64,000 nt of DNA from Isochrysis galbana (Eukaryota > Haptophyta > Isochrysidales > Isochrysidaceae), in the NCBI GenBank assembly GCA_018136815.1, contig CM030931.1:10613072-10677071 (forward strand). Reading direction: 5' to 3'. The position numbers and the translations under genes were made by a program. Shown in pieces: positions 42,005 through 51,247 of the stretch (position 1 is its first letter; each line of letters begins with the position of its first letter). The notes under the pieces are model-generated. The model worked only from the letters and a program-made list of their open reading frames with translations, was not told the origin of the DNA and made no database searches.

Positions 42005-42364
42005 TCAGAGCGACAGCTCAATCATGGCCTTTGCGCGCGAGGTACCGAGACGGTACTTGGTGCCGGAGCGCGTTGTAATGACGCACCCCTCGGTTGCGGC
42101 GCACGGGGCAAGCATCTTGTTCATCCGCTCAGGCGAGCCATGCCGAGGACTCGGGCAATTTGTGATTGCAGAGCAGACTGTGGAGGTGGTGAGCATCTCT
42201 CCGTTCTTGAAGCCCGCCCTGCCAAAGACATGACCGGAGATGGTGCCATTTCGGTTCCATTTCCACAGCTGTAGGATGGGTAGCGCGCAGTGTTCGGCCT
42301 CCGCGGGCAGCACCGCCGAGAGTTGTCGTCTGAGAGGTGAGATGCGAGTGTTCAAACTCGCCAT
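42005..42364 (-). CDS. Small conserved-looking protein with TTRSGTKYRLG end motif
   Basis: 119 residues from the ATG at 42364. The central part (LWKWNRNGTISGHVFGRAGF, then KNGEMLTTSTV) and the later TTRSGTKYRLGT follow a pattern of short beta-rich proteins that I recall from other algal and oomycete genomes, without an assigned function. The GA-rich tract just upstream resembles the promoter tracts of the other genes here. Moderate confidence that it is real. Confidence 0.5.
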   Translation of the reverse strand: MASLNTRISPLRRQLSAVLPAEAEHCALPILQLWKWNRNGTISGHVFGRAGFKNGEMLTTSTVCSAITNCPSPRHGSPERMNKMLAPCAATEGCVITTRSGTKYRLGTSRAKAMIELSL

Positions 42365-43419
42365 TGGAGCTGGGGGCGGGGGGGGAGGGGGGCTACGATG
42401 ACGGGTCAGGGAGAGAGGAGGACGAGAGGAGAAGAGGGAAGGGGAGGGAAGGGAAGAGCAGGGTAGGGAAGGCGAGGCGAGGCGAGGGGAGAGTAGAAGG
42501 CAGTGGAGGAGAGAGAGGAGGGAGTGGCTAAGGCTGGCGGGAGCAATCTGTGCGGACGGATCCCTCGAGAGGAGAGAGGGAAAGGAGAGGAGAGAGGAGA
42601 GAGGCGGAGACAGAGAAGAGGGGGGGGGGGGCGAGGAGGAGATAACAACAGAGAATAGTAATGGGGAGAGGAGAGAAGAGACCAGACGGAGATGCCCTGT
42701 GGTGAAGTAGAGAGAGAGAAGATCATCGAGGTATATTATCTAGAGGGGGAGTGTCAAGAGAGAGAGAGAGAGACTCACAGGGAGAGGAGCAGAGAACAAG
42801 GGCAATGAGAAGGATACGAATACGTTAGATACATCCTGTTGATGAAGAAAAAGAAGGGCTGACGGGGAGGGAGCTCGGAAGAGGAGGGAGAGAGAGGGGG
42901 TATGTTAGAGAGAAAAATAATAGGGGGATACAATCACGACAAATCGACTAGTCTAGAGACTAGAGTAGGAGTACACCTAGAACAATCATACCCACTATTA
43001 TCATCTAATGACCCATGCCTGGACCGCTGCAACGAGTCACAAGTACAAGTAAGGAGCACCGATTCTCTCTCGACTCTCTCACACATAGGACATAGGGATG
43101 GAAATGGGAGAGGGACAAATCAGCAAAATCAGACCCTCTATATCCACATCTGTGCGTCTCGCATCTCATGTATCTACCTCGCGTTCCCGCGCGCGCGCGT
43201 GTGCGGAGTGCTGCTCTCCATCTCATGTCTCGTAGGTGTTGTCGAATGTCGAATCGATCGTCGATCGTCAAACGCGAGGTCAATCCTCAATCGTGCGGCG
43301 TGCGGCAAGTTGCAAGGCCTCTCTACGTATAGTCTGCATGTATATGGAGTAGCCACTCAACTTCCGTTTCGACCGTAGATTCCGAATGGCCATGAGGTAA
43401 TTGTCGATCTCGGCCGGCG
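42365..43419. other. GA-rich upstream region, then plain intergenic
   Basis: 42370-42790 is GA/G-rich with short GGCGA and GGGGAGAG repeats; 42800-43419 shows no gene. Confidence 0.5.
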
Positions 43420-43990
43420 TCACGCTCCGCCGCTCGGCAGGTCGATACCAAGCCGAAAGCACACATTCGCCGCCATCTCAACTGTGCCTCCTGCGGCGCC
43501 CAAGCTTACGGCCACTGCATCCGAGAGGGGCTGGAGGATGGGTCCATTGCTGACCCATTTCCCATCGTGCGTAGGGGGTGACCACACCTCGCCCGCCAAA
43601 CGCATGCTGCCGAAGCGCTCCGCGTCGGACTCCGCGTCGAGCACCCATGGCTGAACTTGTCTAAGCTCTGCGCCGAGACGAGCGGTGTGGAGCACTGAAA
43701 GCAGGAGGATCTCGTGTACCGTTGCCTCGGCAGCTCCAGGCTCCAGGTGAGTAGAATTTTAGCGGGTCCGCCCTGTCGCCTTCCTCAGAAATGTCGAACA
43801 ACCCTGGTGACAGTTGTTGCCGAGGAGCCTCGTGCTGGACGGCCAAGAAGTCTTCAAAGAGCCTGCGCTGCTCCGATGTCAACGAGTCCGCGAACGCGAT
43901 GCACTTGGTGACCGCCTCGGTAGATGGTACATGAGGCCCTGCGGTGGCAGCACAGCGCGCGGAGAGGGATGTGTGACAATGCTCGCCACG
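43420..43990 (-). pseudogene. Unknown gene fragment with a 7-bp tandem duplication breaking the frame
   Basis: An upstream frame reads EAVTKCIAFADSLTSEQRRL then FEDFLAVQ and DPLKFYSPGA. After CCTGGAG-CCTGGAG (43730-43745) the sense continues in another frame as AAEATVHEILLLSVLHTARL and GAELRQVQPW down to the stop at 43420. Removing one 7-bp copy would rejoin them. Both halves look like real helical protein. No family is recognised. The start is not clear. Confidence 0.4.
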
Positions 43991-44259
43991 ATTCCCGAGC
44001 GCGCGGGTGGGTAGCCAGAGGGGCTGGGAGGAAGCGCACCGATAGTGTGGATAGGGTTCTGCGCGTAGGAGCGCGTAGGCAGGCCGGTGTCATCCTCCTC
44101 CTCCTCAGGTTGGGGCGGGAAGTGATGTGGGGCAGGGCAGGGGGCCATGTGGCGTGGGCAGGTAAATGAAAAAACGGCAGAATGTGATGGCGCGAACGAC
44201 CAGTGAGGCCGTCTTCCGGTGCCCTGTGGCCATTGGGATCGAACTCTACGGGCACATAT

Positions 44260-44470
44260 CCGACCGATCGCCGCCGCGCTCTCACTGGAGCGCGGCGAAG
44301 GTCGGCCTGTCAGGCGGGTCGGTCGCCATCGCTCTGCCTCGGATTCGGATTCGAGCGGGGGGAGAGGAGGGGAAATCTTCCCCCGGTCCCATGATTAAAA
44401 AAATTTGGGCCTCCCGATCTGCCAGAGTTTTTTTTACCCACCCTCCCCCACCTCTACTCTCACTCAATCA
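44260..44470 (-). repeat. Dispersed repeat with a conserved start codon (copy 2)
   Basis: Inverted counterpart of 38380-38585. Its frame MATDPPDRPTFAALQ is followed here at once by a stop, so this copy cannot encode the protein. Confidence 0.7.
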
Positions 44471-45375
44471 AGAATCAAGGGCAAGGCACACATCGCAAAT
44501 CGCACGCCTTAGCCTGCGCCGCCGACTTCAGTTCCACAGCCGCTCGGTTCCGAGACCTGCTAGTGGCCACTACTAGTGGCTAGTGGCTAGTGGGTAAGAG
44601 CGCGATTCGTGCTGATTCGTCAAAACGTCGCATTCGCATTCACCATAATGGCATTCATCCTAGGTCCTAGATGATGCGATTTCCAGGCTCCTCTCTCCAA
44701 TAAGTCCTTCGCCATGCGGCAACACGCCACACTGTGAAGCCCAGGCACATCTAGGTTTAGGTTGGTAGGGTTCGTCCCTAGCGACCTAGAACCTAGGATG
44801 CATGTTCTCGTTTCGTTCGTCCTTCTGCAGCTTCTAGTTCTAGCCTGTCTGCTGCCCGTCAGGTCTAGAATCCGGAATCTAGGGGTACGTCGACGTCCTG
44901 ATCAGGCAAGGTAGCGGGCTGCGAGCGCTTTGTCTCCTGCAGCTTGGGCCGGCCCCGTTGGGGCGTTGTGAGTAGTGACTGCAGCGCTCGGTCGAGGGGC
45001 AAGCAGCGCCGTCGCGCGCTCCATTTGCTAAACTATAGCTCGATAACAATGGTTATTTTGAATTCAGTCATGTTCTAAATGCATCACGTTTGGCCATTCG
45101 TGTGATTGGATTGACATTTGACGTATATGTATATACTCTCATCCTCCCAATATTGCATGTAGTATTACAAAAAAGAGACTAGTTGTGTTGGCCTACATGC
45201 ATGCCAATGTACAAAAGCCCAACGGCAAGAGCCCACGTAATGAAACGATGCGCACACGAAGAGTAAACGTGCCTCTCTCGAATGACGAGATTTCGGACGG
45301 CTTCAGTTCGAGGCTCCGCATGTCCTTACACTGCTTCAGAGCTTGCCTAATCGAAGAAGCACAGGTGCGTTCAAC
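44471..45375. repeat. Intergenic with an ORF1-element 5' fragment at about 44905-45024
   Basis: The reverse complement of 44905-45024 begins ATGGAGCGCGCGACGGC and carries the GGCCGGCCCAAGCTGC-type segment of the ORF1-like gene, diverged from the copies at 18046 and 30403. The leader (TTATCGAGCTATAGTTTAG) is related. The rest is unremarkable. Confidence 0.6.
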
Positions 45376-46431
45376 CTATCTGGCTATGATGGGCCGCTCA
45401 CGTGGAGGCCAGCCAACCTCTCTGAGCCGGTTTTCGCGTGCGACATGTAATTCCACCCCGAGACGCCTTGAGACGGCGCGCACCTTCGGTTGTAGGGCCA
45501 ATTCCCGAGCAGCAGCAAGAAGTGGGTAAGCATCTTGCGATCTTACAAGCTTGGCGATAACCTCATGTGCTCGTGCTAGACCAGCATGACCATCGCCACA
45601 CTTCACTAACTTGGAACGGTTACGAATGAGCAATGCTGCGAGGATGCGCAAGTGTAGCTCAGGTTCTTGTGACGCCCAGCAAGACTCCCACAGGCGTTTC
45701 ACCTGCTCATCGTCCTTCATTTCTCTCTTCAGCTGCAGCAGGAGAGGCTGGAATAGAAAGGGAAGCGGCCGACTGTCCCCAAGGGGGGAGGCACGGGCAA
45801 GCGCAATTGCCAGCTTAGGGTCCGCAGCATCGAGCAGATCCATCACCGCACGCGCCTGCCACCAGATCCCAGGCAAGCCGTCTTCCCAATTTATGGCGGT
45901 ATGACGAATAAATGCGTGGAATGCCCAAAACGCTTCCCCCTCCGTGGGTAGCGTGCGTAGGAAAATTGCCGCTGCATCTGACATCCCCTGGAAGTAGCCG
46001 ATGTCTGGAGCATGTATGAGATGCGCGAGTAGTACAGAACGTAGAGCGGTGGCCTCAACTGACTCGTGCATATGGCAGGTACGCGGTACATCGGCGTCGA
46101 TTACTCTTGCGTGCGACTCGTCGACAAAAGCATCCGTGTCTATCCGATCCAGTAGGGCTGCATACGCAGACTGTTGCTGTTTCACCAACGAGCTGGACTC
46201 ATCGTGCAGGAGTTCCCAGCCAACCGTGCCCAGCAGCACGGGCCAGATCCTCGTACGGAGTGTGTCACCAAGTCCGCCTCCTAATATGAGGTGCTCACAG
46301 ATCTTGGAGCGGTGATCAAGATCGCCTGAGTTCTCTAGGAACAGAGCGAGGCTGTCTAGAAGCTGCGGTGGCCCCGGCTCGACTCGCCTGTGCCTGCTCT
46401 GCGGAATGGGGCGGCTGACGCCGCCGCCCAT
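45376..46431 (-). CDS. TBC-domain Rab GTPase-activating protein
   Basis: 351 residues from the ATG at 46431. It starts MGGGVS, a possible myristoylation site. The TBC domain spans about 50-300. The dual-finger residues are present: Arg117 in VIDADVPRT (IxxDxxR) and Gln148 in GYFQGMSD (YxQ). The helix with FWAFHAFIR and the later LFQPLLLQLK-like segment fit the GYP7/TBC1D15 group. Such proteins switch off Rab GTPases in vesicle traffic. One exon. Divergent from the SPRY gene. Confidence 0.93.
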   Translation of the reverse strand: MGGGVSRPIPQSRHRRVEPGPPQLLDSLALFLENSGDLDHRSKICEHLILGGGLGDTLRTRIWPVLLGTVGWELLHDESSSLVKQQQSAYAALLDRIDTDAFVDESHARVIDADVPRTCHMHESVEATALRSVLLAHLIHAPDIGYFQGMSDAAAIFLRTLPTEGEAFWAFHAFIRHTAINWEDGLPGIWWQARAVMDLLDAADPKLAIALARASPLGDSRPLPFLFQPLLLQLKREMKDDEQVKRLWESCWASQEPELHLRILAALLIRNRSKLVKCGDGHAGLARAHEVIAKLVRSQDAYPLLAAARELALQPKVRAVSRRLGVELHVARENRLREVGWPPRERPIIAR

Positions 46432-47031
46432 ACGAACGGTCTAGCAGGAAGAAGGAACAGTGCGCTGCCCCGGCTCCGAACACGGGCAGCCGCCGCACGG
46501 CGGCGGGGGTGGGAGGGATGGTGGCGGAGCAGGCGTCGGTAGGGCCGGCGTCCGACTGTTTCACCTCTCACCCTCTGCAGTTCTGAGTGCGTACGTTGTT
46601 CTCACCTCTTGCTCCACCATGTACCATTCCCGAAATATATCTTGAATGTTCCATATTCGGACCGCACTCTCTACCTTCAATGAGAGATTTCGGAAGGTCT
46701 TGTTGGCCACATGATATTTTCGTCTCTCTCTCTGCTCCTCTCGTTTCCCCCCCCCTGTCACACGTTGCTCCTCACCCCGTCTGTATTCCACCCCCCCCCC
46801 TCTCCTCTCCCGTCGTGTACTCTCTCTTCTCTCCTACCTTTCTCTTTCTTTCTCCTTTCTCTCCGAAACCCTCTACCTTTTTCTTCCCACCCTAACCTCT
46901 CTTCCCTCCCTCCCTCTCTCTCTCTCTTTCTCCCTCATTTCTTCTCTATTGTAGTAAGAAAGATTACGATACTCCTCTTTGTCTTGTCACCTTCAACTCC
47001 TCTCTCTCTCTCCGCTGATAGGGCGTGCTAG
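46432..47031. promoter_or_regulatory. Divergent promoter region, CT-rich on the plus strand
   Basis: No gene. Dense CT/C tracts at 46720-46960 lead into the start of the SPRY gene. Confidence 0.55.
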
Positions 47032-47697
47032 ATGGGCAAGAAGAAGGAGGGCAAGAAGGACGCGAAGAAGGACAAGAAACCGAAAGAAGTGGACCCGGCG
47101 ACGCTGCCTCAGCCACTCAAGGAAGCCAAGGGCGCCTTCCTTCATAACGAATTCATCCTCGACGTCGACGAGGGCCGCACCGTCACCCATCTTCGCGGTG
47201 GCACTTCCGATGCTGCGCTTGGTGTCTCCGTCTTCAGTGCAGGCCGGCACGGGTGGAGAGTGGCGATTGACAAGACGAGCAACGGCTCGGCTTATGGTAT
47301 CGTCATCGGCGTAGCGGACGCCACGCCAAACGTCCGGCTCACCAACATGTTTGGCGGCGCAGCATGGGGCATTCACACCTCCAGCGCACGCTTCGTTTCC
47401 ACACTCGACTGCTATGAGCGCGGATACCTCGGCGAACCTCTTATGGCTGCTGGTTTGGATGGATCAATGGGCCTCAAGAATAGTGCACTAGGAGTTTCAG
47501 TGTGGATAGAGGTGGACATGGACCAGCGTTCGCTAAGCATTGGTGTCGACGGTGGTAGCGTCGTGAGGACGCCTGTAAGGCTTCCGGCCGCTGTGCGGCC
47601 ATGGGTTCTGCTCAGCTGGGAGGGTGATCAGGTCACGATGCAGCCACCCGAAGTATTGCCGCCGTCGACTGCTGCGAACGAGTTGTTCGACTTTTAG
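47032..47697 (+). CDS. SPRY/B30.2-like domain protein
   Basis: 221 residues. A Lys-rich N-terminus (KKKEGKKDAKKDKKPKEVD) precedes a single SPRY-like beta-sandwich at about 45-205: LGVSVFSAGRHGWRVAIDK, YGIVIGVADA, AWGIHTSSARF, GVSVWIEVDMDQRSLSIGVD and RPWVLLSWEGDQV. SPRY domains bind short peptides or act as adaptors; no partner is indicated here. The ATG is at the end of a CT-rich leader. Confidence 0.85.
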   Translation: MGKKKEGKKDAKKDKKPKEVDPATLPQPLKEAKGAFLHNEFILDVDEGRTVTHLRGGTSDAALGVSVFSAGRHGWRVAIDKTSNGSAYGIVIGVADATPNVRLTNMFGGAAWGIHTSSARFVSTLDCYERGYLGEPLMAAGLDGSMGLKNSALGVSVWIEVDMDQRSLSIGVDGGSVVRTPVRLPAAVRPWVLLSWEGDQVTMQPPEVLPPSTAANELFDF

Positions 47698-48136
47698 ATG
47701 CCAACTAATTGTCGGATTATCATTTACTACTATCCCGAAGAGGATTCGGCGGCAAACAAATTGAGCCGTCCACAACACTAACCTCTAGTGGAGTAGAGTC
47801 TTGTGCCCTGCCGGAAGCGCGGCCTCGTGTCATGCGTCGCTCTGCTGGCATGGCAGGACTCACTAGATCAAAAATAAGAGTGGAATCCTAGCGTGGAATC
47901 CCTTGCCCTTGCTGTGCTTATTTCCGTTGTTTCATGGTGTGGGTGCCTGTACGAGTGCGTGAGTGCTAAAGCTCGAGCTCGAGCTCGAGCAAGCTGCCAC
48001 GTTAACACTAAAACAATCTGTTAATGGTCACACCGAGGGCATATGTAGATGAGACGGGAGAACCGGGTCTTCTCCTCGCCCTTGACTGGGAATTCTACCA
48101 CCCTAGCCATAGCCACTCCGGCTACTGACTACTAAA
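47698..48136. other. Intergenic, nothing recognised
   Basis: Probable 3' flank of the SPRY gene; a CTCGAG repeat (GCTCGAGCTCGAGCTCGAGC) lies near 47971-47990. Confidence 0.4.
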
Positions 48137-48305
48137 GCCGTCGGCCGACCGAGCACCGAGCACTTCAGAACGTTAGCCAAGGCGCTAATGAGCGAGGACG
48201 CGCGCCCCATAAGAACCATCAAGACAAACGGAGGAATGAGCTATCCTTTCACAGTAGATGGCGGCATGCCACAAGGCTGCGCGCTCTCCCCGCTCACCCA
48301 TCACC
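48137..48305 (+). pseudogene. LINE reverse transcriptase fragment
   Basis: The frame reads TEHFRTLAKALMSEDARPI then KTNGGMSYPFTVDGGMPQGC and ALSPL. GGMPQGCALSPL is the conserved GxxQGxxxSP motif of non-LTR reverse transcriptases, with the preceding NGG...PF strand. It breaks off directly afterwards. Confidence 0.65.
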
Positions 48306-49004
48306 CGCGCGATCAATGGTCAATGGTGATGAAGACATTAACGGAGTGCCACGCTAGCACACTAAGGGCAAAGAGTTGGAAGCCCGCGTCGAATCGCAAA
48401 CTAGGACTGAGCAGTATGAACTGAGGTCGAGGTTGACATGTCATCGGGTGATGAGTGCGCATAACGTGAGTTTAGTAGATACGGCGTGGAGGGTGGTGGT
48501 GGCAGTACGGCGAGGAAGGGCGTCCAAAGCTACGAGCTACAGCCGTGGATGCCCAAAGGAGCATATACGTTCCACTAGAGCACGTTGCTCCGTACTAGAG
48601 CACCTTGCTCCGTACGTGCAGCGCAAGCCGTGGGCGGGGGTCGAAGGACGAAAAGCATGTTTAGATGCATACGCATGTGCACAAGGGCGCGCTAGCGCAG
48701 CATCGCCGCGCTCACGCTTCCAACGCCCAAGCCCTGAGCTTGGCGCCAGCCAGCTGCCCAGCTCCGGAAACATACGCATACGCATCTATTCCGCATCGCG
48801 ACACTTGCAGACGCCTCCCGAAGGGCGCACCTTGGCGCAAGCGCAACCGCAGCTCTGCACGCACGTCGTGCTCATGCAACATACACATGTACCAAATGCT
48901 TGCCATGTATGCAATCGAGATGTGACGGTACTAGTTGCGATGGCCATCCTCTTTACACAAGAGTCCGTCAACAGCACGCATGACTCCACACGGATCATGC
49001 ATCC
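48306..49004. other. Intergenic, 3' side of the folate gene
   Basis: A short tandem repeat (TAGAGCACGTTGCTCCGTAC units) at 48572-48615. The open frames here have no recognisable domain. Confidence 0.4.
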
Positions 49005-50393
49005 TCATCGAGGCGCATCGCTGCTGGCGGCGCGTCCTCTTCTGAGTATGCCATCGGCGACCGTTGCCACCTGCTTCATTTCCGCCACGTCGTGCACTCT
49101 CAGAATGTCACAATGTGGCATGCATGCCACGGAAGCGGCAGCTGTCCCCCAGCCGCGTGCTTTGGGTGGTACTCCACCAAGAAGTTGCCCTATGAACGAC
49201 TTGCGGGAGACGCCCAAGAGCATCGGGTATCCCATACCGCCGTTGGACAGCCCGAAGCTGCATGCTTTCGCAAGAAGGTCAAGGTTGTGAGTCGTTGTTT
49301 TGGCAAAGCCAATGCCTGGGTCGACGATGATGTCCCATTTCGGGATTCCCGCGGCCTGAGCGGCTCGCAAGCGCTCGCTCAATTCGAACCTCACCTCGGA
49401 GACAACGTCAGAGTAGATGGCCAGCGAAGTCATGGTCTCAGGCGAGCCACGCGTGTGCATCAAGACGGCAGGCACCCCAAGGTCTGCTATCGTTGGGAGC
49501 ATTTGCGGGTCATGCAGCCCAGCAGAGATGTCATTGACGATTCGGGCGCCGAGGCCGACGAGCTCTCGCGCGACGAACGCACTCGTCGTGTCGATGGACA
49601 GAGGTACGCGCAGCTGCGGCGAAGTCGCAAGAGCGGTGATCACAGGTGCCGCGCGCCGCAACTCCTCGTCCGGCGTCACGATTGACGCTCCTGGGCGCGT
49701 CGATACAGCGCCCACATCGAGGATGTCGGCTCCTGCATCCTGTAGCTCAAGTGCTCGTTTGACGGCGCTATCAGGGGACAAGAAGTCGCCGCCGTCGGAG
49801 AAGGAGTCTGGGGTCACATTGAGCACGCCCATGAGGAGGGTGCGCTCGCCCCACCGAACAAGCCCGGCGTCATCATCACTGCCTAGAGGGCAAACTCGCT
49901 GAAGCGGGCTGGCTGCATCTCCATCAGAAGGCAGAGACGCGAGCAGATCGGCCGCAGTGCGTTTGAGCAGCGGATTGAGAGCGTTTGGATCGAGCTCGGC
50001 GAGAGGCTCGAGCACGAAGCGTCGCTCAGCCATTCTAGGGTGCGGCAGCGTCAGGGGAAGCGGCGCATTCGGCTCCTCCTCGAGGACATGCTCTCCGTAG
50101 AGCACCAGGTCAAGATCGATGGCGCGCGGGCCCCACCGGTGCGAAGGCACACGGCCGAGCTCTCGCTCAATGTCTTTGAGGCTCTGGAGCAGCTGGGCAG
50201 GAGAGCAGTCTGCGTGGAGAGCACAGACAGTGTTGAGGAAGGGGGGCTGCTGCTCGATGTACGCAGCAGAGGACTCATAGAGCGAAGCGGTGGCCTCGAG
50301 CTCGAAGCGCTGGCGAAGATGAGACAGTGCCGACCGGATGGTCGCCGCACGGCATCCTAGATTGCTTCCTAACGCCACAATCGCCCGAGGCAT
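49005..50393 (-). CDS. Bifunctional folate enzyme HPPK-DHPS
   Basis: 462 residues from the ATG at 50393; an upstream extension coded by the GA repeat was rejected. Residues 1-150 are 6-hydroxymethyl-dihydropterin pyrophosphokinase (VALGSNLG, PRAIDLDLVLYG, LPHPRMAERRFVLEPL). About 185-455 is dihydropteroate synthase (MGVLNVTPDSFSDGG, STRPGA, VNDISAG, VDPGIGFAKT, GVSRKSFIG). Together they convert hydroxymethyl-dihydropterin and p-aminobenzoate to dihydropteroate. No aldolase (FolB) domain is fused in front, as in plants and unlike fungi. The usual GGESTRPG is here GAVSTRPG. One exon; divergent from the BEACH gene. Confidence 0.95.
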   Translation of the reverse strand: MPRAIVALGSNLGCRAATIRSALSHLRQRFELEATASLYESSAAYIEQQPPFLNTVCALHADCSPAQLLQSLKDIERELGRVPSHRWGPRAIDLDLVLYGEHVLEEEPNAPLPLTLPHPRMAERRFVLEPLAELDPNALNPLLKRTAADLLASLPSDGDAASPLQRVCPLGSDDDAGLVRWGERTLLMGVLNVTPDSFSDGGDFLSPDSAVKRALELQDAGADILDVGAVSTRPGASIVTPDEELRRAAPVITALATSPQLRVPLSIDTTSAFVARELVGLGARIVNDISAGLHDPQMLPTIADLGVPAVLMHTRGSPETMTSLAIYSDVVSEVRFELSERLRAAQAAGIPKWDIIVDPGIGFAKTTTHNLDLLAKACSFGLSNGGMGYPMLLGVSRKSFIGQLLGGVPPKARGWGTAAASVACMPHCDILRVHDVAEMKQVATVADGILRRGRAASSDAPR

Positions 50394-50408
50394 TGAGGGG
50401 AGCGACGC

Positions 50409-50451
<43 letters not shown>

Positions 50452-50477
50452 TCTCTCTCTCTCTTTCTCTCTGTCTG

Positions 50478-50546
<69 letters not shown>

Positions 50547-51247
50547 TCTCTCTCTCTCTCTCTCTCTTCTCTTCTCTCTCTCTCTTTCCTCTCTCTCCCT
50601 CTCCCTCTCCCTCTCTTTCCTCCCCAGCCCTCTCCATCCTCCTGTCCCCGGTAGGTCCGGTTCCTCTCTATCCGCAGAAAGTAGAGGAAGTTTGCGAAAA
50701 AAATTTCCCTCGCCCCCCCCCCCTTACTCTTTCGCTCTCTCCTCCTCGGGAGGTCCGGTCGTTTATGTGCAAACGATTCAAGCGTTATCGGAAGGATAAA
50801 CCAATTACTCTAGGAGCTCTTCCTGTCCCTTCTACAAATCTCTCCTCACTCCCTTCCCAGCAGAGCAATAAGTCTTCCGTGAAATACCTGAATGTATGCG
50901 GTGAATACGTCGACTTCGGGACACCTCCCCACCCTCGTGCCGCGCTCTCGCTCTCTCTTATTCTCGCTCTCTCTCCTGTCATCTCCTTCTCTCTTCTCAG
51001 TTCCCTCTCCTCGGGAGGCCACGTCCCGTGAAAAGGAACGAGAAGATATCTCTTCCCTCTCTGCCCTCTCTGCCCGATCTCCTCTCGCGCGCTCTTCCTC
51101 GCAGGGAGCCACGATTCTCAAAAAGTACTTAAGGGATGGTAGAAAATCTCTTGTAAACACATTGTTGAACATAGATACCCCTCACCCCTCATCCCTCTCT
51201 CCTCCCCCCCCTCTCTCCCTCCCTCTCTCTCTCTCCAGCTGAGAGCG
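50394..51247. promoter_or_regulatory. Divergent promoter region with a long (CT)n tract
   Basis: 50411-50620 is almost pure CT on the plus strand, broken by a few CACT, TTTC and GTCTGTATT interruptions. A further CT-rich run precedes the BEACH start at 51185-51239. No gene. Confidence 0.6.
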
